DNA of 64,000 bases, from assembly GCA_002309375.1 (NCBI GenBank), contig DBXK01000012.1, forward strand, positions 81,732 through 145,731, in the 5' to 3' direction. Every line of letters starts with the position of its first letter. Positions within the stretch are counted from its first letter, which is position 1. This stretch comes from Christensenella sp. UBA1214. Lineage in GTDB: Bacteria > Bacillota > Clostridia > Christensenellales > CAG-138. The notes beneath the pieces are model-generated. The model saw only the letters and a list, made by a program, of their open reading frames with translations, ran no database searches and was not told the origin of the DNA. The position numbers were made by a program, and so were the translations under genes. Of this stretch, positions 43,433-52,518 are shown piece by piece.

Positions 43433-44473
43433 GTGCCGAAATTCAGTTTTGTTGTTCCGGTTTATAACTGCCGGCAGTATATTGAAGAATGCGTCGAAAG
43501 CATTCTGAAACAAACAGTATCTGATTTCGAGATATTGTTGATTGATGACGGCTCTTCTGACGGCAGCGGAGAGTTGTGCAATCGTCTGGCAGGAACGGAC
43601 AAAAGGATACGCGTGTTTCACAAACAGAACGGAGGAGCTTCAAACGCACGGAATTTCGGTATCAAGCAAGCTTACGGACAGTACATTTTTTTCATTGACG
43701 GAGACGATACGATTGAAAAGAACTGCATTGAAACTATTGAACCGTTCCTCAACGGTGATAAATGCCTTGTTGTTTTCGGTATGTGTTTTGATTACTGGAA
43801 TGAGGAACGAATCGTTCAAACCGTTACATACAGCATGGCGTTCCCCGGCTCTCATTCGACTGGAGAAATATCAGAAAATCTTTCTGAATATTTCAACGAC
43901 AACGTACTGTCAAGCGCATGCAATAAAGTGTTCCCGGCAAAGCTTTTTTCCGAGTATACGCATTGGTTCCCCGAAAATGTGTCCCTGTATGAAGACCTAA
44001 CGTTCGTTATCGGGTTGCTTCCCTGCTTTGAAAATGTACAGATAATCAATGAAGGGCTGTATCATTATAGAAATGTATTAGGGAAGACACACTTGAGTCA
44101 GCGCGTAGCAAATCTCAGCAAGATTAAAACAGATCTTATTCCAATGAATCATGCTTTTGCCAAATTCGGTGAAAAAACCGGTTATCGTAAAAACGCATCA
44201 GCCGTTGCAGCAAGTATTTATTGCATGATGCTCGAACAGCATTTGCTTAATCATTCTGTTGATACAAAGGTTATGCGCAAAGCACTTCCGGAATACATTC
44301 ACGAAGAGAGCTTTCAAATATTTTTGAAAGACGGAGTTAACCTTGATTCTGATAAGCAAAGGCTGATTTCAATGATTGAACAAGGTAGGTTCGGGTCAAT
44401 TAGGTTTATGTTTTCAAGAAAAAAGCTTAAACGCAGGTGCAGGTCTGTCGTGAAACGAATGCTCGGACGATAA
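43433..44473 (+). CDS. Glycosyltransferase family 2
   Basis: 346 residues starting at a GTG codon directly after the polymerase stop; GGAGG lies five bases before it. PKFSFVVPVYNCRQYIEECVES, LIDDGSSDGSG, NGGASNARNFGIKQAYGQYIFFIDGDD define the GT-A core with the metal site at DGDD. The C-terminus is basic (KLKRRCRSVVKRML), which may bind the membrane. The donor sugar is unknown. Confidence 0.85.
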   Translation: MPKFSFVVPVYNCRQYIEECVESILKQTVSDFEILLIDDGSSDGSGELCNRLAGTDKRIRVFHKQNGGASNARNFGIKQAYGQYIFFIDGDDTIEKNCIETIEPFLNGDKCLVVFGMCFDYWNEERIVQTVTYSMAFPGSHSTGEISENLSEYFNDNVLSSACNKVFPAKLFSEYTHWFPENVSLYEDLTFVIGLLPCFENVQIINEGLYHYRNVLGKTHLSQRVANLSKIKTDLIPMNHAFAKFGEKTGYRKNASAVAASIYCMMLEQHLLNHSVDTKVMRKALPEYIHEESFQIFLKDGVNLDSDKQRLISMIEQGRFGSIRFMFSRKKLKRRCRSVVKRMLGR

Positions 44474-44484
44474 AGAGGACGATT

Positions 44485-45300
44485 ATGAGGGAAATCGGTT
44501 TAAAAGAGATGCAGCAGATTGAGCTGGCAATGCTTATTGAGCTTGATAGAATCTGCAGGAAGCATGATCTGAGATACTATATTGACGGCGGCACTTTGCT
44601 AGGCGCAATGTGCTATGAGGGGTTTATACCGTGGGATGATGATATAGACATCAAAATGCCACGGCCCGATTACGAAAGGCTTATTGGCTTTGCCCAAGAG
44701 CTGCCGAAGTATATAATGATGCGTGTACCAACCGAAAAAGATTGTGAGTATACTTTCATCAAGCTTATTGATACACGCACGGTCATGATCGAGAACGCTG
44801 GCAGCAGAACAAAACAGTCAGGTGTTTATATTGACATTCTGCCGATGGACGGTCATCCGGATGACGGTCCCGGATATGAAAAACACCTCAAAAAACTGAG
44901 CCGCCTCAACACACTGTTTCATAATTCGATCGACAACTTCTCGGTAATGAAGCATTCATCATCGATCGTCACTCAAACAAAGGGGTTCATTTATTCAAAA
45001 GCTTTCACACCGTGGAAACTTATATGCCGTTTGACTGAAACAGCAAAGAAGTATTCCTATGATGAGTGTAGCCGCGTCGGGCTGCTGATCGAAGGCGATC
45101 CGATTAGAGAACGATTTGATAAAGGATGGCTCGAGCCGTCTGCAACACTTGAATTCGAAGGGCATATGCTGCCGGCGCCTTGCGGGTATCGGCGACATTT
45201 GGAGATATTCTATGGCGACCATGTAACAAAACCGGAGTGTTACCATAACTTGCCTCAGTATCCAGGAAATCACGATTATACGGTCTATTGGAAGGAGTAA
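44485..45300 (+). CDS. LicD-family phosphotransferase
   Basis: 271 residues. IDGGTLLGAMCYEGFIPWDDDIDIKMPRPDYERL (about 31-64) contains the catalytic and metal-binding residues of LicD/fukutin-type nucleotidyltransferase folds. In pneumococcus LicD moves phosphocholine from CDP-choline to a sugar; other members move ribitol or glycerol phosphate. No choline uptake or activation genes (licABC) are here, but CDP-glycerol should be made by the TagD encoded at 54968, so glycerol phosphate is a plausible donor. SD AAAGAGGA precedes the ATG at 44485. Confidence 0.85.
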   Translation: MREIGLKEMQQIELAMLIELDRICRKHDLRYYIDGGTLLGAMCYEGFIPWDDDIDIKMPRPDYERLIGFAQELPKYIMMRVPTEKDCEYTFIKLIDTRTVMIENAGSRTKQSGVYIDILPMDGHPDDGPGYEKHLKKLSRLNTLFHNSIDNFSVMKHSSSIVTQTKGFIYSKAFTPWKLICRLTETAKKYSYDECSRVGLLIEGDPIRERFDKGWLEPSATLEFEGHMLPAPCGYRRHLEIFYGDHVTKPECYHNLPQYPGNHDYTVYWKE

Positions 45301-45302
45301 AA

Positions 45303-46304
45303 ATGGGATTTAGTATTAAGCATGTTCCGAAATACCTCAACTGGCTGAAAAAGGACCGGGCAGCATATCATGATGACTGCAAAGTCTCAAAAGAGCTTGC
45401 AAAGATCAATCATAAGCTTAATGTAGCTTTGCTTTTAGGCAAAGCAGAGAAAGCGGAGAATGTATCTGACGAAAAGCATAATTGGATACTGCGCTATTTG
45501 CAGGAAAAATGCTCCGATACGATAAATAGGTATAAACAGATTGAGTCTCCGATAGATATGCATGTTCCGAACCCCGAACTTAAAGTTTGGAGCATGTGGT
45601 GGCAGGGCGAGGAGAATGCAGACAAACTGTTTCGCATGTGTATCGACAGCGCCCGAAGGCACACTCACCAAAAGATAATAACCCTCGATAAGGATAATTA
45701 TCAAAGGTTTTTTGAAATCCCTGAATACATCCTGAAAAAACATGACGAGGGAAAGATCGCGTTGCAGCATGTCTGTGATTTAATGGTCGTTTCAATACTG
45801 GCAGCTGAGGGCGGTTTTTTTACCGGTGCAACAGTGTGGTGGTCACAGGATGCGAGTGAAGAATTGCTGCGCTCTCCCTTCTGGACATGCCGCGCAGTAT
45901 CGCAAAGCCGCCTCAATATGTCGCGTTCACGCTGGGTCGGATATGTGTTGGCGGGAAGAAAGGATTTCCCGCTATTTAGCTTCGCGAGGGACTGCCTGCA
46001 CGAGTACTGGAAAAACTGCGATAAAGCCGTCGATTATCTCATCCTCGATTATGTTTTCGAGCTGGCGTATCAAAACATTCCTTGTGTACGCGAGATGATC
46101 GATTCGCTGCCGACACAAAATAACATGCTTCGCAATGAACTTATAATGCACCTTTCTGATCCATACGATCCGGAATGGTTCAAACGCTATACCGAAGGTG
46201 ATACATTTATGTATAAACTATCGTGGAAGTTTGGAGAAAAGCGTTTGGAGACAAACGGTGTTCCTACAGTTTATGCACATATGCTTTCGGAAATCGAACT
46301 GTGA
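45303..46304 (+). CDS. Capsular polysaccharide synthesis protein (Caps_synth type), degenerate active site
   Basis: 333 residues. MWWQGEENADKLFRMCIDSARRH, KIITLDKDNYQRFFEIPEYI and DLMVVSILAAEGGFFTGATV align with the PF05704/GT32-like Caps_synth pattern. In that pattern the last segment normally reads GGxWxDATV; here the aspartate that binds the metal is glycine, and the usual arginine of the preceding helix is also lost. It may be inactive as a transferase or have gained another role. AAGGAG lies six bases before ATG 45303. It follows licD by two bases. Confidence 0.75.
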   Translation: MGFSIKHVPKYLNWLKKDRAAYHDDCKVSKELAKINHKLNVALLLGKAEKAENVSDEKHNWILRYLQEKCSDTINRYKQIESPIDMHVPNPELKVWSMWWQGEENADKLFRMCIDSARRHTHQKIITLDKDNYQRFFEIPEYILKKHDEGKIALQHVCDLMVVSILAAEGGFFTGATVWWSQDASEELLRSPFWTCRAVSQSRLNMSRSRWVGYVLAGRKDFPLFSFARDCLHEYWKNCDKAVDYLILDYVFELAYQNIPCVREMIDSLPTQNNMLRNELIMHLSDPYDPEWFKRYTEGDTFMYKLSWKFGEKRLETNGVPTVYAHMLSEIEL

Positions 46305-46323
46305 ATGTTAAGGGAATAATCCA

Positions 46324-47634
46324 ATGAGCGCAAGAAGAGAATTGCTAAAGCGAAAACTACCTATTTTGACACGCTTTATTCACTATCTAAAGCGACGCAG
46401 GAACGAGCTGCCTACAGTTACAAGACATTTAAAAAGAAGAAGAATTCAAAGAAAACGGATTAAAGCAAAGCAAGATATAATCAAGGCTGTATTCATATGT
46501 CAATACATACCTTCTTGGAGCAAAAACAAAGCACTTTATGATACATTGTCCAATGACAAACGCTTCGAGACAATGCTACTATGTGTGCCAAACAGGATTA
46601 GTTCTAACTGCCTTATTGATCCTGATGACACTACGAATGATACTTATGAGCATTTCTCATGCATGGGATACTCAGGCGTCATTAATGCATTGGTTGGGAA
46701 AAATAAATGGTTTGACCTTAAGAATTATTCCCCGGATTATGTAATCTATAATCGTTACGATCGGCCAATGCCGTTGGAGTATACATCGAAAGTTGTTTCT
46801 TCGTATTCAAAGATTTGTTTAATTGAGTACGGAACCTCACTACTTAAAATGGTTGATTATTTATTCGACTACCATTTCATTGCAAACACCTATTGTTATT
46901 TTGCAGAAACAGAAGCAAAGAAAAACGAATTCATACGATGGAATAGAGTCCTTTGCAGGCTAGGCCTTAGCAATGGGATTTGCTGCGGTATACCTGCTGT
47001 TGAGAATGCAATACTAGCAGAGAACAGCGAAGGGAAAGCCTGGCAGTTTTCTCATAATCATTTTCGTATAATCTATGCACCGCGTTGGACGATGGACCCT
47101 GTTTGGGGCGGTTCGAGTTTTTTGAAGTATCATCAGCTCTTTATAAGCATTGCAGATTCTCAACCGACTGTTGATATATTGGTTAGGCCTCATCCTTTAA
47201 TGTTTGACAACTTCATTAACACCGGTTTGATGACAATTGACGAAGTTAACGCCTATAAGAAATCTTGCGATGAACGCCCTAATATTAGAGTCGATACGGA
47301 AAAGGAATATTTGGCAACTTTTTGGAATTCCAGCGTACTCATCTGTGATTTCTCAAGTATGATTATCGAATACTATGTCACAAGAAAACCGATTATTTAT
47401 TTGACTTATGACGATAAAATAGAGTACAATAATTTAATGTCCGCAATGCTGAAAGGATGCTATCTCGTTAATAACGATAGTGATCTTAAGAAGACCATTG
47501 ATATGTTGCTTGCTGGAGAGGATCCGTTAGCTCCAGTACGCTCAGAGGTTTGTGACACTGTTCTCCTGCAAGGAGATAATGATAAGGCTAGTGAGAACAT
47601 GAAACAGATTCTGCTTAACGGATACAGAAAATGA
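46324..47634 (+). CDS. CDP-glycerol glycerophosphotransferase-like protein (TagB/TagF fold), first copy
   Basis: 436 residues. The first 55 are extremely basic (KRRRNELPTVTRHLKRRRIQRKR), as in membrane-bound polymerases. The rest has a GT-B-like core with YAPRWTMDPVWGG (about 258), ILVRPHPLMF (His near 298) and SVLICDFSSMIIEYYVTRKPIIYL (about 340), all matching PF04464. Such enzymes transfer glycerol phosphate or ribitol phosphate to teichoic-acid-type polymers. Low GC content and no close likeness to the second copy at 53805 suggest separate origins. Donor is inferred from TagD in the same operon. Confidence 0.78.
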   Translation: MSARRELLKRKLPILTRFIHYLKRRRNELPTVTRHLKRRRIQRKRIKAKQDIIKAVFICQYIPSWSKNKALYDTLSNDKRFETMLLCVPNRISSNCLIDPDDTTNDTYEHFSCMGYSGVINALVGKNKWFDLKNYSPDYVIYNRYDRPMPLEYTSKVVSSYSKICLIEYGTSLLKMVDYLFDYHFIANTYCYFAETEAKKNEFIRWNRVLCRLGLSNGICCGIPAVENAILAENSEGKAWQFSHNHFRIIYAPRWTMDPVWGGSSFLKYHQLFISIADSQPTVDILVRPHPLMFDNFINTGLMTIDEVNAYKKSCDERPNIRVDTEKEYLATFWNSSVLICDFSSMIIEYYVTRKPIIYLTYDDKIEYNNLMSAMLKGCYLVNNDSDLKKTIDMLLAGEDPLAPVRSEVCDTVLLQGDNDKASENMKQILLNGYRK

Positions 47635-47674
47635 CGGTTGATTCTTAATTAGATGATTGTCGGAGGTGCTTTAA

Positions 47675-48100
47675 ATGGAATATAAGATTTTCAATCTGCC
47701 TGTACGCGCAACAAATGGTTTGGGAAATCTTTCCTTTTTGGAAGCCGAGGTAGATACGCCTTTCCAGATCAAACGCATTTACTATATCTATGATGTGCCT
47801 ACAGGCACGCAGCGTGGAGGTCATGCTCATAAGCGGCTTCAACAGCTCCTGTTTTGCCCGAATGGCGTGATTGAGATCATTTTGGCAGATGGAGAAGAGA
47901 GTGCTTCCGTTATGCTGGATCGGCCGAACAAAGCGTTGTTGATAGGACCCGGACTGTGGCGCGAGATGCTGTGGCATACAGGAGGAGCAGTACTTTGTGT
48001 TGCCGCTTCGGAGCATTATGATGAGAATGATTATATCAGAGACTACGACGCGTTCCTGGAGTACATTAACGAAAAGCATAGTGAGGTAAGTGATGATTGA
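47675..48100 (+). CDS. dTDP-4-keto-6-deoxyglucose ketoisomerase, FdtA/QdtA cupin
   Basis: A 141-residue cupin enzyme that converts dTDP-4-keto-6-deoxyglucose to the 3-keto isomer. [29 protein letters not shown] (about 35-63) is the family hallmark with the catalytic histidines, followed by [19 protein letters not shown] and a [14 protein letters not shown] end. Whether it keeps the gluco form (QdtA) or gives the galacto form (FdtA) cannot be settled by eye. The substrate is supplied by RmlB (57271). It overlaps the aminotransferase gene by eight bases. GGAGGT is well placed. Confidence 0.88.
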   Translation: MEYKIFNLPVRATNGLGNLSFLEAEVDTPFQIKRIYYIYDVPTGTQRGGHAHKRLQQLLFCPNGVIEIILADGEESASVMLDRPNKALLIGPGLWREMLWHTGGAVLCVAASEHYDENDYIRDYDAFLEYINEKHSEVSDD

Positions 48101-49187
48101 GTTCGTCAGCTTAAAACGTCAATTCGACCTTTATTCTTCGGAGTATGAAGAAGCAGCACTGCGTACGCTGCGTTCCGGTTGGTACATCATGGGGAAAGAG
48201 CTCGAGACTTTCGAAACGCAATTTGCCCAATATCTCGGTGTCAAGTATTGCGTTGGGCTCAACTCCGGCCTCGATGCATTGACTTTGGCTGTTCGCGCGC
48301 TGGGGATCGGTTCGGGAGACGAGGTGATCGTTCCGGCAAACACCTATATCGCCAGCGTACTGGGTATTACGGAGAATGGCGCAACACCTGTTTTCGTCGA
48401 ACCGGATGAATACTTTTGCTTGGATGCAGACAAGATCGAGAGTGTAATTACTCCAAGAACAAAGGCAATACTCCCGGTACATCTGTACGGGCAACCGTGT
48501 GATATGCGAAAGATCTGCACAATAGCGGAAAAGCATGGTTTGTACATTATAGAGGACTGTGCGCAGTCACATGGCGCGCGATTGGACGGAAAACCGACCG
48601 GCACCTTCGGCACAATAGGCTGCTTCAGCTTTTATCCGACCAAGCCGCTCGGTGCTCTTGGTGATTCCGGCGCTGTTGTTACAAACGATCCTGTTCTTTA
48701 TGACAGGCTGCGTAAACTCCGTAATTACGGCAGCGGCACAAAGTATATCAACGAACTCGAAGGTGTTAATTCCAGGTTGGATGAGGTACAGGCGGCTATG
48801 CTGCAAGTTGGTTTAAAACACCTTGATTATGGTAATGCATATCGAAGGCACATCGCTGAACGCTATCTTTCCGAAATCCGCAGTCCTCTGATCGTTCTTC
48901 CGAAAACACGGCAGGGCGCGGAGCATGTTTATCATATTTTCGGCGTACTTGCCGAGAATCGCGACGCCCTGCAAAAACACATGGAAGAATGCGGCGTAAA
49001 AACGCTTATACATTATCCGATCCCGCCTCATTTGCAGGAGTGTTACGCTCGCTTGGGTCATAAATGCGGGAGTTTCCCGATAAGCGAATCATATGCAAAG
49101 ACAGAACTCAGTTTACCGGTTTATGTGGGAATGCCGGAAGAAGATGTCGATGCAGTAATCAAAGCAGCCAATTCGTTTGGAGTTTGA
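48093..49187 (+). CDS. DegT/DnrJ/EryC1 sugar aminotransferase (FdtB/QdtB type)
   Basis: A 364-residue PLP enzyme. It should aminate the 3-keto sugar made by the preceding ketoisomerase to dTDP-3-amino-3,6-dideoxyhexose, using glutamate. [34 protein letters not shown] (about 54-87), [10 protein letters not shown] (about 153) and [23 protein letters not shown] with the PLP lysine (about 182) are clear, as is [15 protein letters not shown] 48093 follows GAGG at six bases. Coupled by overlap to the ketoisomerase and followed one base later by the GNAT-GT2 fusion, it forms a compact amino-sugar module. Confidence 0.9.
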   Translation: MIEFVSLKRQFDLYSSEYEEAALRTLRSGWYIMGKELETFETQFAQYLGVKYCVGLNSGLDALTLAVRALGIGSGDEVIVPANTYIASVLGITENGATPVFVEPDEYFCLDADKIESVITPRTKAILPVHLYGQPCDMRKICTIAEKHGLYIIEDCAQSHGARLDGKPTGTFGTIGCFSFYPTKPLGALGDSGAVVTNDPVLYDRLRKLRNYGSGTKYINELEGVNSRLDEVQAAMLQVGLKHLDYGNAYRRHIAERYLSEIRSPLIVLPKTRQGAEHVYHIFGVLAENRDALQKHMEECGVKTLIHYPIPPHLQECYARLGHKCGSFPISESYAKTELSLPVYVGMPEEDVDAVIKAANSFGV

Positions 49188-49188
49188 A

Positions 49189-50700
49189 ATGAACGTAAAG
49201 CTCAGACATCTTGAAAATAAAGACGCTCCATTCATGTTGGAATGGATGCAAGACCCTGAAATTACGCGTTTCTTCAGGTTTGACGCATCGTCTGTTACCT
49301 TGGACTCGTGCCTTAACTTTATCAGAAGCGCTGATTCGCAGCCGGATGCTGCTCATTTTGCAATCGTTGATGAAAACGATGAGTATTTGGGTACGATCAG
49401 TTTGAAAAACATCGATACCGAAAAGCTCTGCGCGGAGTATGCGATCAGCACAAGAAAAAAGGCGCATGGAACCGGTACGGCGATGCAGGCGACAAAGCTG
49501 ATTCTTGAGTATGCATTCGACACACTTGGCCTTGAACGCGTCTATCTAAACGTTCTTGCTGAAAACGGTAGGGCGAATGCTTTTTACCGAAAAGCTGGCT
49601 TCAGCTTTGTGCGCGAAGAAACGGATGCAATTGAGCTCCGCGGCGAACGAAAGGCCTTGAATTGGTATGAGATAAAAGTCGAAGACATTGAAATGAAAGC
49701 AGTCAAGAATAATGAGATTGCTGTGAGCGTTGCAGTTATCACATACAATATGCAGGAGTATTTGCCTCAGCTTCTTGGTAGCATTCTAAAACAAAAGGTC
49801 AATTTCCGATACGAGATCGTTGTGGACGATGATCATTCGCCCGATGATTCTCGTACCATTCTTAGAGAGTATTCAAATAAATATCCTGATCGTTTTGTGC
49901 TTTCACTGAGAAATGTAAATGTTGGCGGAAGCCGCAATATGTATGGCGTGCTAAGGAAATGCAGGGGTAAATACATTGCAATTCTTGAAGGTGACGACTG
50001 GTGGGAAGCCGATGATAAACTGCAGTATCAGTTCGATTTCATGGAATCCCATCCGGAATACATAGGGATGTACTGCAATTCTTGGTGCGAATTAAGCAGG
50101 ACAGAATCCGTGCAGCGAATTCGAAGAGACATCTCCGAGCCAATGGTATTTAGATACAAAGATTTTCTGAGCTTTCACTTCTTCGATCGATTGCCAAACA
50201 GCACTGACACTGCTTTTTTCAGAAACTTTTTTTCCACAGCATCGGAGAGGGAAATAGATGTTTTCTATAAAGCTCACAGAATGGTCTGGGATCAGTCTCT
50301 TGCTTTGATCCTATATGGAAAAGGCAATGTTTATGTTGACCCACGGCTGGTGAGTCATCACCGGACAATAGTAGAGAAGGGTGGTAAGAATTACCAATCT
50401 CGTTACGCAGTAGAGGATCACAGGGTCACCGATGCAGCTATGTATGCAGCACATGAGGAGTACATGGAAAAAGTATTGCACCGACGCTGCACGAAGTTTT
50501 ATAAAGTCAGAGGAATGATTTTCGCAGAAGCATATTGGATCGCGAAAAAAAGCGGTTTACCCGAAGATAAAGAAAAAGCCCGCGAAATATGGAATCAACG
50601 CAGAAAGAAATGGCCCCTGATTTGGTGGACTTTTGTGTGGGGATGTGGTACAATAAAAAGACGATTAAGCCGGAAAAAGTATTCCGGTAAAGAAGCTTAA
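49189..50700 (+). CDS. GNAT acetyltransferase-GT2 glycosyltransferase fusion
   Basis: 503 residues with two enzymes in one chain. Residues 1-165 are a RimJ/RimL-like GNAT domain (VKLRHLENKDAPFMLEWMQD, then YAISTRKKAHGTGTAMQATKLIL for acetyl-CoA binding and VLAENGRANAFYRKAGF). From Met169 comes a GT2 domain: VSVAVITYNMQEYLPQLL, DDDHSPDDSRTIL, IAILEGDDWW. The pair suggests that it N-acetylates the dTDP-3-amino sugar made by the two preceding genes and then transfers it. ATG 49189 follows GGAG. Met169 could also allow separate translation of the transferase. The N-acetylation role is inferred from context. Confidence 0.82.
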   Translation: MNVKLRHLENKDAPFMLEWMQDPEITRFFRFDASSVTLDSCLNFIRSADSQPDAAHFAIVDENDEYLGTISLKNIDTEKLCAEYAISTRKKAHGTGTAMQATKLILEYAFDTLGLERVYLNVLAENGRANAFYRKAGFSFVREETDAIELRGERKALNWYEIKVEDIEMKAVKNNEIAVSVAVITYNMQEYLPQLLGSILKQKVNFRYEIVVDDDHSPDDSRTILREYSNKYPDRFVLSLRNVNVGGSRNMYGVLRKCRGKYIAILEGDDWWEADDKLQYQFDFMESHPEYIGMYCNSWCELSRTESVQRIRRDISEPMVFRYKDFLSFHFFDRLPNSTDTAFFRNFFSTASEREIDVFYKAHRMVWDQSLALILYGKGNVYVDPRLVSHHRTIVEKGGKNYQSRYAVEDHRVTDAAMYAAHEEYMEKVLHRRCTKFYKVRGMIFAEAYWIAKKSGLPEDKEKAREIWNQRRKKWPLIWWTFVWGCGTIKRRLSRKKYSGKEA

Positions 50701-50712
50701 GGAGGTTTGTAA

Positions 50713-51678
50713 ATGCCGGAGCTGTCGATCATTGTACCGGTTTATAAAGTTGAGCCATATCTGCCGAAATGCATTGACAGTATTCTTGCGCAGACTTTTA
50801 CCGATTTTGAACTGATACTGATCGACGACGGATCTCCTGACAGGTGCGGTGAGATATGTGATGAATATGCTGCAAAAGACAGCCGAATAGTTGTTATTCA
50901 TCAGGAGAACAAAGGCGTCAGTGCTGCGCGAAATGCGGGGCTTGACATCGCAAAGGGGGAATACATCGGTTTTGTTGATTCGGATGACTGGATCGAGAAG
51001 ACAATGTATAAGAGGCTTATCTCAATAATGCAAGCCGATGATACTGATATAGCAATATGCGGATGCAAACAGAGAAAAGAATCGGGCGAGTTTCTTTATA
51101 ATGATTTTTTTAATGAGGGAAGCTACAATCATGATCAGTTATTAAGAGCAATGATCAGTATTCCGAATCCAATTGGTGGAGTTTTGTGGAATAAGCTGTT
51201 TAAGAGAAGAATAATTGGTTCTTTACGATTCTGTGAGAATATGAAGAATTGTGAAGATGGGTTATTTATTGTGCAAACTCTAGTTGAAACAAAATCCGGC
51301 AAGAAGATACCAGATCCCTTGTATAACGTTGTTCAACGTGACTTGAGCGCATCTAGAAGCGGGAATGTTCAGCAGGTTTATCATACAGTCCTAGGGTTTG
51401 TTGAAATTAGAAAATTTTTGGTGAAAAATGAGAATAGTCGGGATATTTGTTCACGTTCTGCAGAGATGTTACTTGATAACAGCATACGCTTCGGAAATAT
51501 TATTAAGGAATTAGGCATGAAGACAAAACAGCCATGCACGTATGAACTAAACGGTATAAGAAACATTATGCGTAAGACAATCATTGAGTCAGCTGTAAAA
51601 GCGCTGCTTCCATTACGTTCAATACATGGATATGTTTGTGAAATGAGAAAACTGAGGCTAACTAACAATGTCAGATAA
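50713..51678 (+). CDS. Glycosyltransferase family 2
   Basis: 321 residues. ELSIIVPVYKVEPYLPKCIDSI, LIDDGSPDRCGEICDEYAAKDSR and GVSAARNAGLDIAKGEYIGFVDSDDW give the GT-A core. The first 100 residues are close to those of the GT2 at 55379, but the C-terminal parts differ, and that part is markedly AT-rich. Excellent SD (AAGGAGG). Its end overlaps the Wzm gene by 11 bases. Confidence 0.86.
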   Translation: MPELSIIVPVYKVEPYLPKCIDSILAQTFTDFELILIDDGSPDRCGEICDEYAAKDSRIVVIHQENKGVSAARNAGLDIAKGEYIGFVDSDDWIEKTMYKRLISIMQADDTDIAICGCKQRKESGEFLYNDFFNEGSYNHDQLLRAMISIPNPIGGVLWNKLFKRRIIGSLRFCENMKNCEDGLFIVQTLVETKSGKKIPDPLYNVVQRDLSASRSGNVQQVYHTVLGFVEIRKFLVKNENSRDICSRSAEMLLDNSIRFGNIIKELGMKTKQPCTYELNGIRNIMRKTIIESAVKALLPLRSIHGYVCEMRKLRLTNNVR

Positions 51679-52510
51679 ACAATTCACAACCGTAATCGTT
51701 CCCAAATCGAAATGGTTCGACTTCCACCTCAAAGAAGTGTGGAAGTACCGAGACCTGATTTTATTGTTTGTCAAGCGCAACTTTGTTTCGCAGTACAAGC
51801 AAACGATTTTAGGCCCGATTTGGGCTTTGATTCAACCTTTATTAACTACTGTGGTATTCACAGTGGTTTTCGGCCGCCTCGCGGGTCTTGCGGCAGAAGG
51901 TGTGCCGTCGTTTCTGTTCTTTATGAGCGGTAATGTCGCATGGCATTATTTTTCAAGCTGCTTAACATCGACAGCCAATACTTTTACGGGAAACGCTGGA
52001 ATATTCGGCAAGGTGTATTTCCCGAGATTGGTTAGTCCTATCTCAACGGTCCTGACGAACCTGATATCCTTTGCGATCCAGTTCGTAATGTTCCTTGTGT
52101 TCCTCGCGATCTACTGGGCAAAAGGCGCTGTGCAGCCCACGCTGTATGCTTTGATGCTGCCGGTCCTGCTTCTCCAAATGGCAATGCTGAGCCTCGGCGT
52201 AGGTATTATTATCTCGTCGCTGACGACCAAATATCGCGATCTGAAAATGCTTATCGGTTTCGGCGTACAGCTGTGGATGTACGGTACGCCGGTAGCATAC
52301 GATATCGGCATAGTTCCGCAAAAGTTCATGAGCGTGTATATGCTCAATCCGATGACGCCGATCATCAACACTTTCCGCACGGCGTTCCTTGGACTCGGGA
52401 GCTTTGATCTGCCACATTACCTGATCAGCTGGGGTGTGACGATCGTGATTCTCTTCCTCGGGTTGATGCTTTTCAACAGAGTCGAGAAAACTTTCATGGA
52501 TACTGTTTGA
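51668..52510 (+). CDS. wzm: ABC-2 type polysaccharide exporter permease (Wzm/TagG)
   Basis: A 280-residue permease with six membrane helices, starting at about residue 50 (TILGPIWALIQPLLTTVVFTVVFGRLA). The cytosolic N-terminal amphipathic part (LILLFVKRNFVSQYKQT) and late NPMTPIINTFRTAFLG match the O-antigen/teichoic acid exporter family. With the Wzt ATPase next to it, it should carry a lipid-linked, finished polymer outward. The last two thirds are more GC-rich than the genes on either side. Confidence 0.9.
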   Translation: MSDKQFTTVIVPKSKWFDFHLKEVWKYRDLILLFVKRNFVSQYKQTILGPIWALIQPLLTTVVFTVVFGRLAGLAAEGVPSFLFFMSGNVAWHYFSSCLTSTANTFTGNAGIFGKVYFPRLVSPISTVLTNLISFAIQFVMFLVFLAIYWAKGAVQPTLYALMLPVLLLQMAMLSLGVGIIISSLTTKYRDLKMLIGFGVQLWMYGTPVAYDIGIVPQKFMSVYMLNPMTPIINTFRTAFLGLGSFDLPHYLISWGVTIVILFLGLMLFNRVEKTFMDTV

Positions 52511-52518
52511 GGTGAGAT

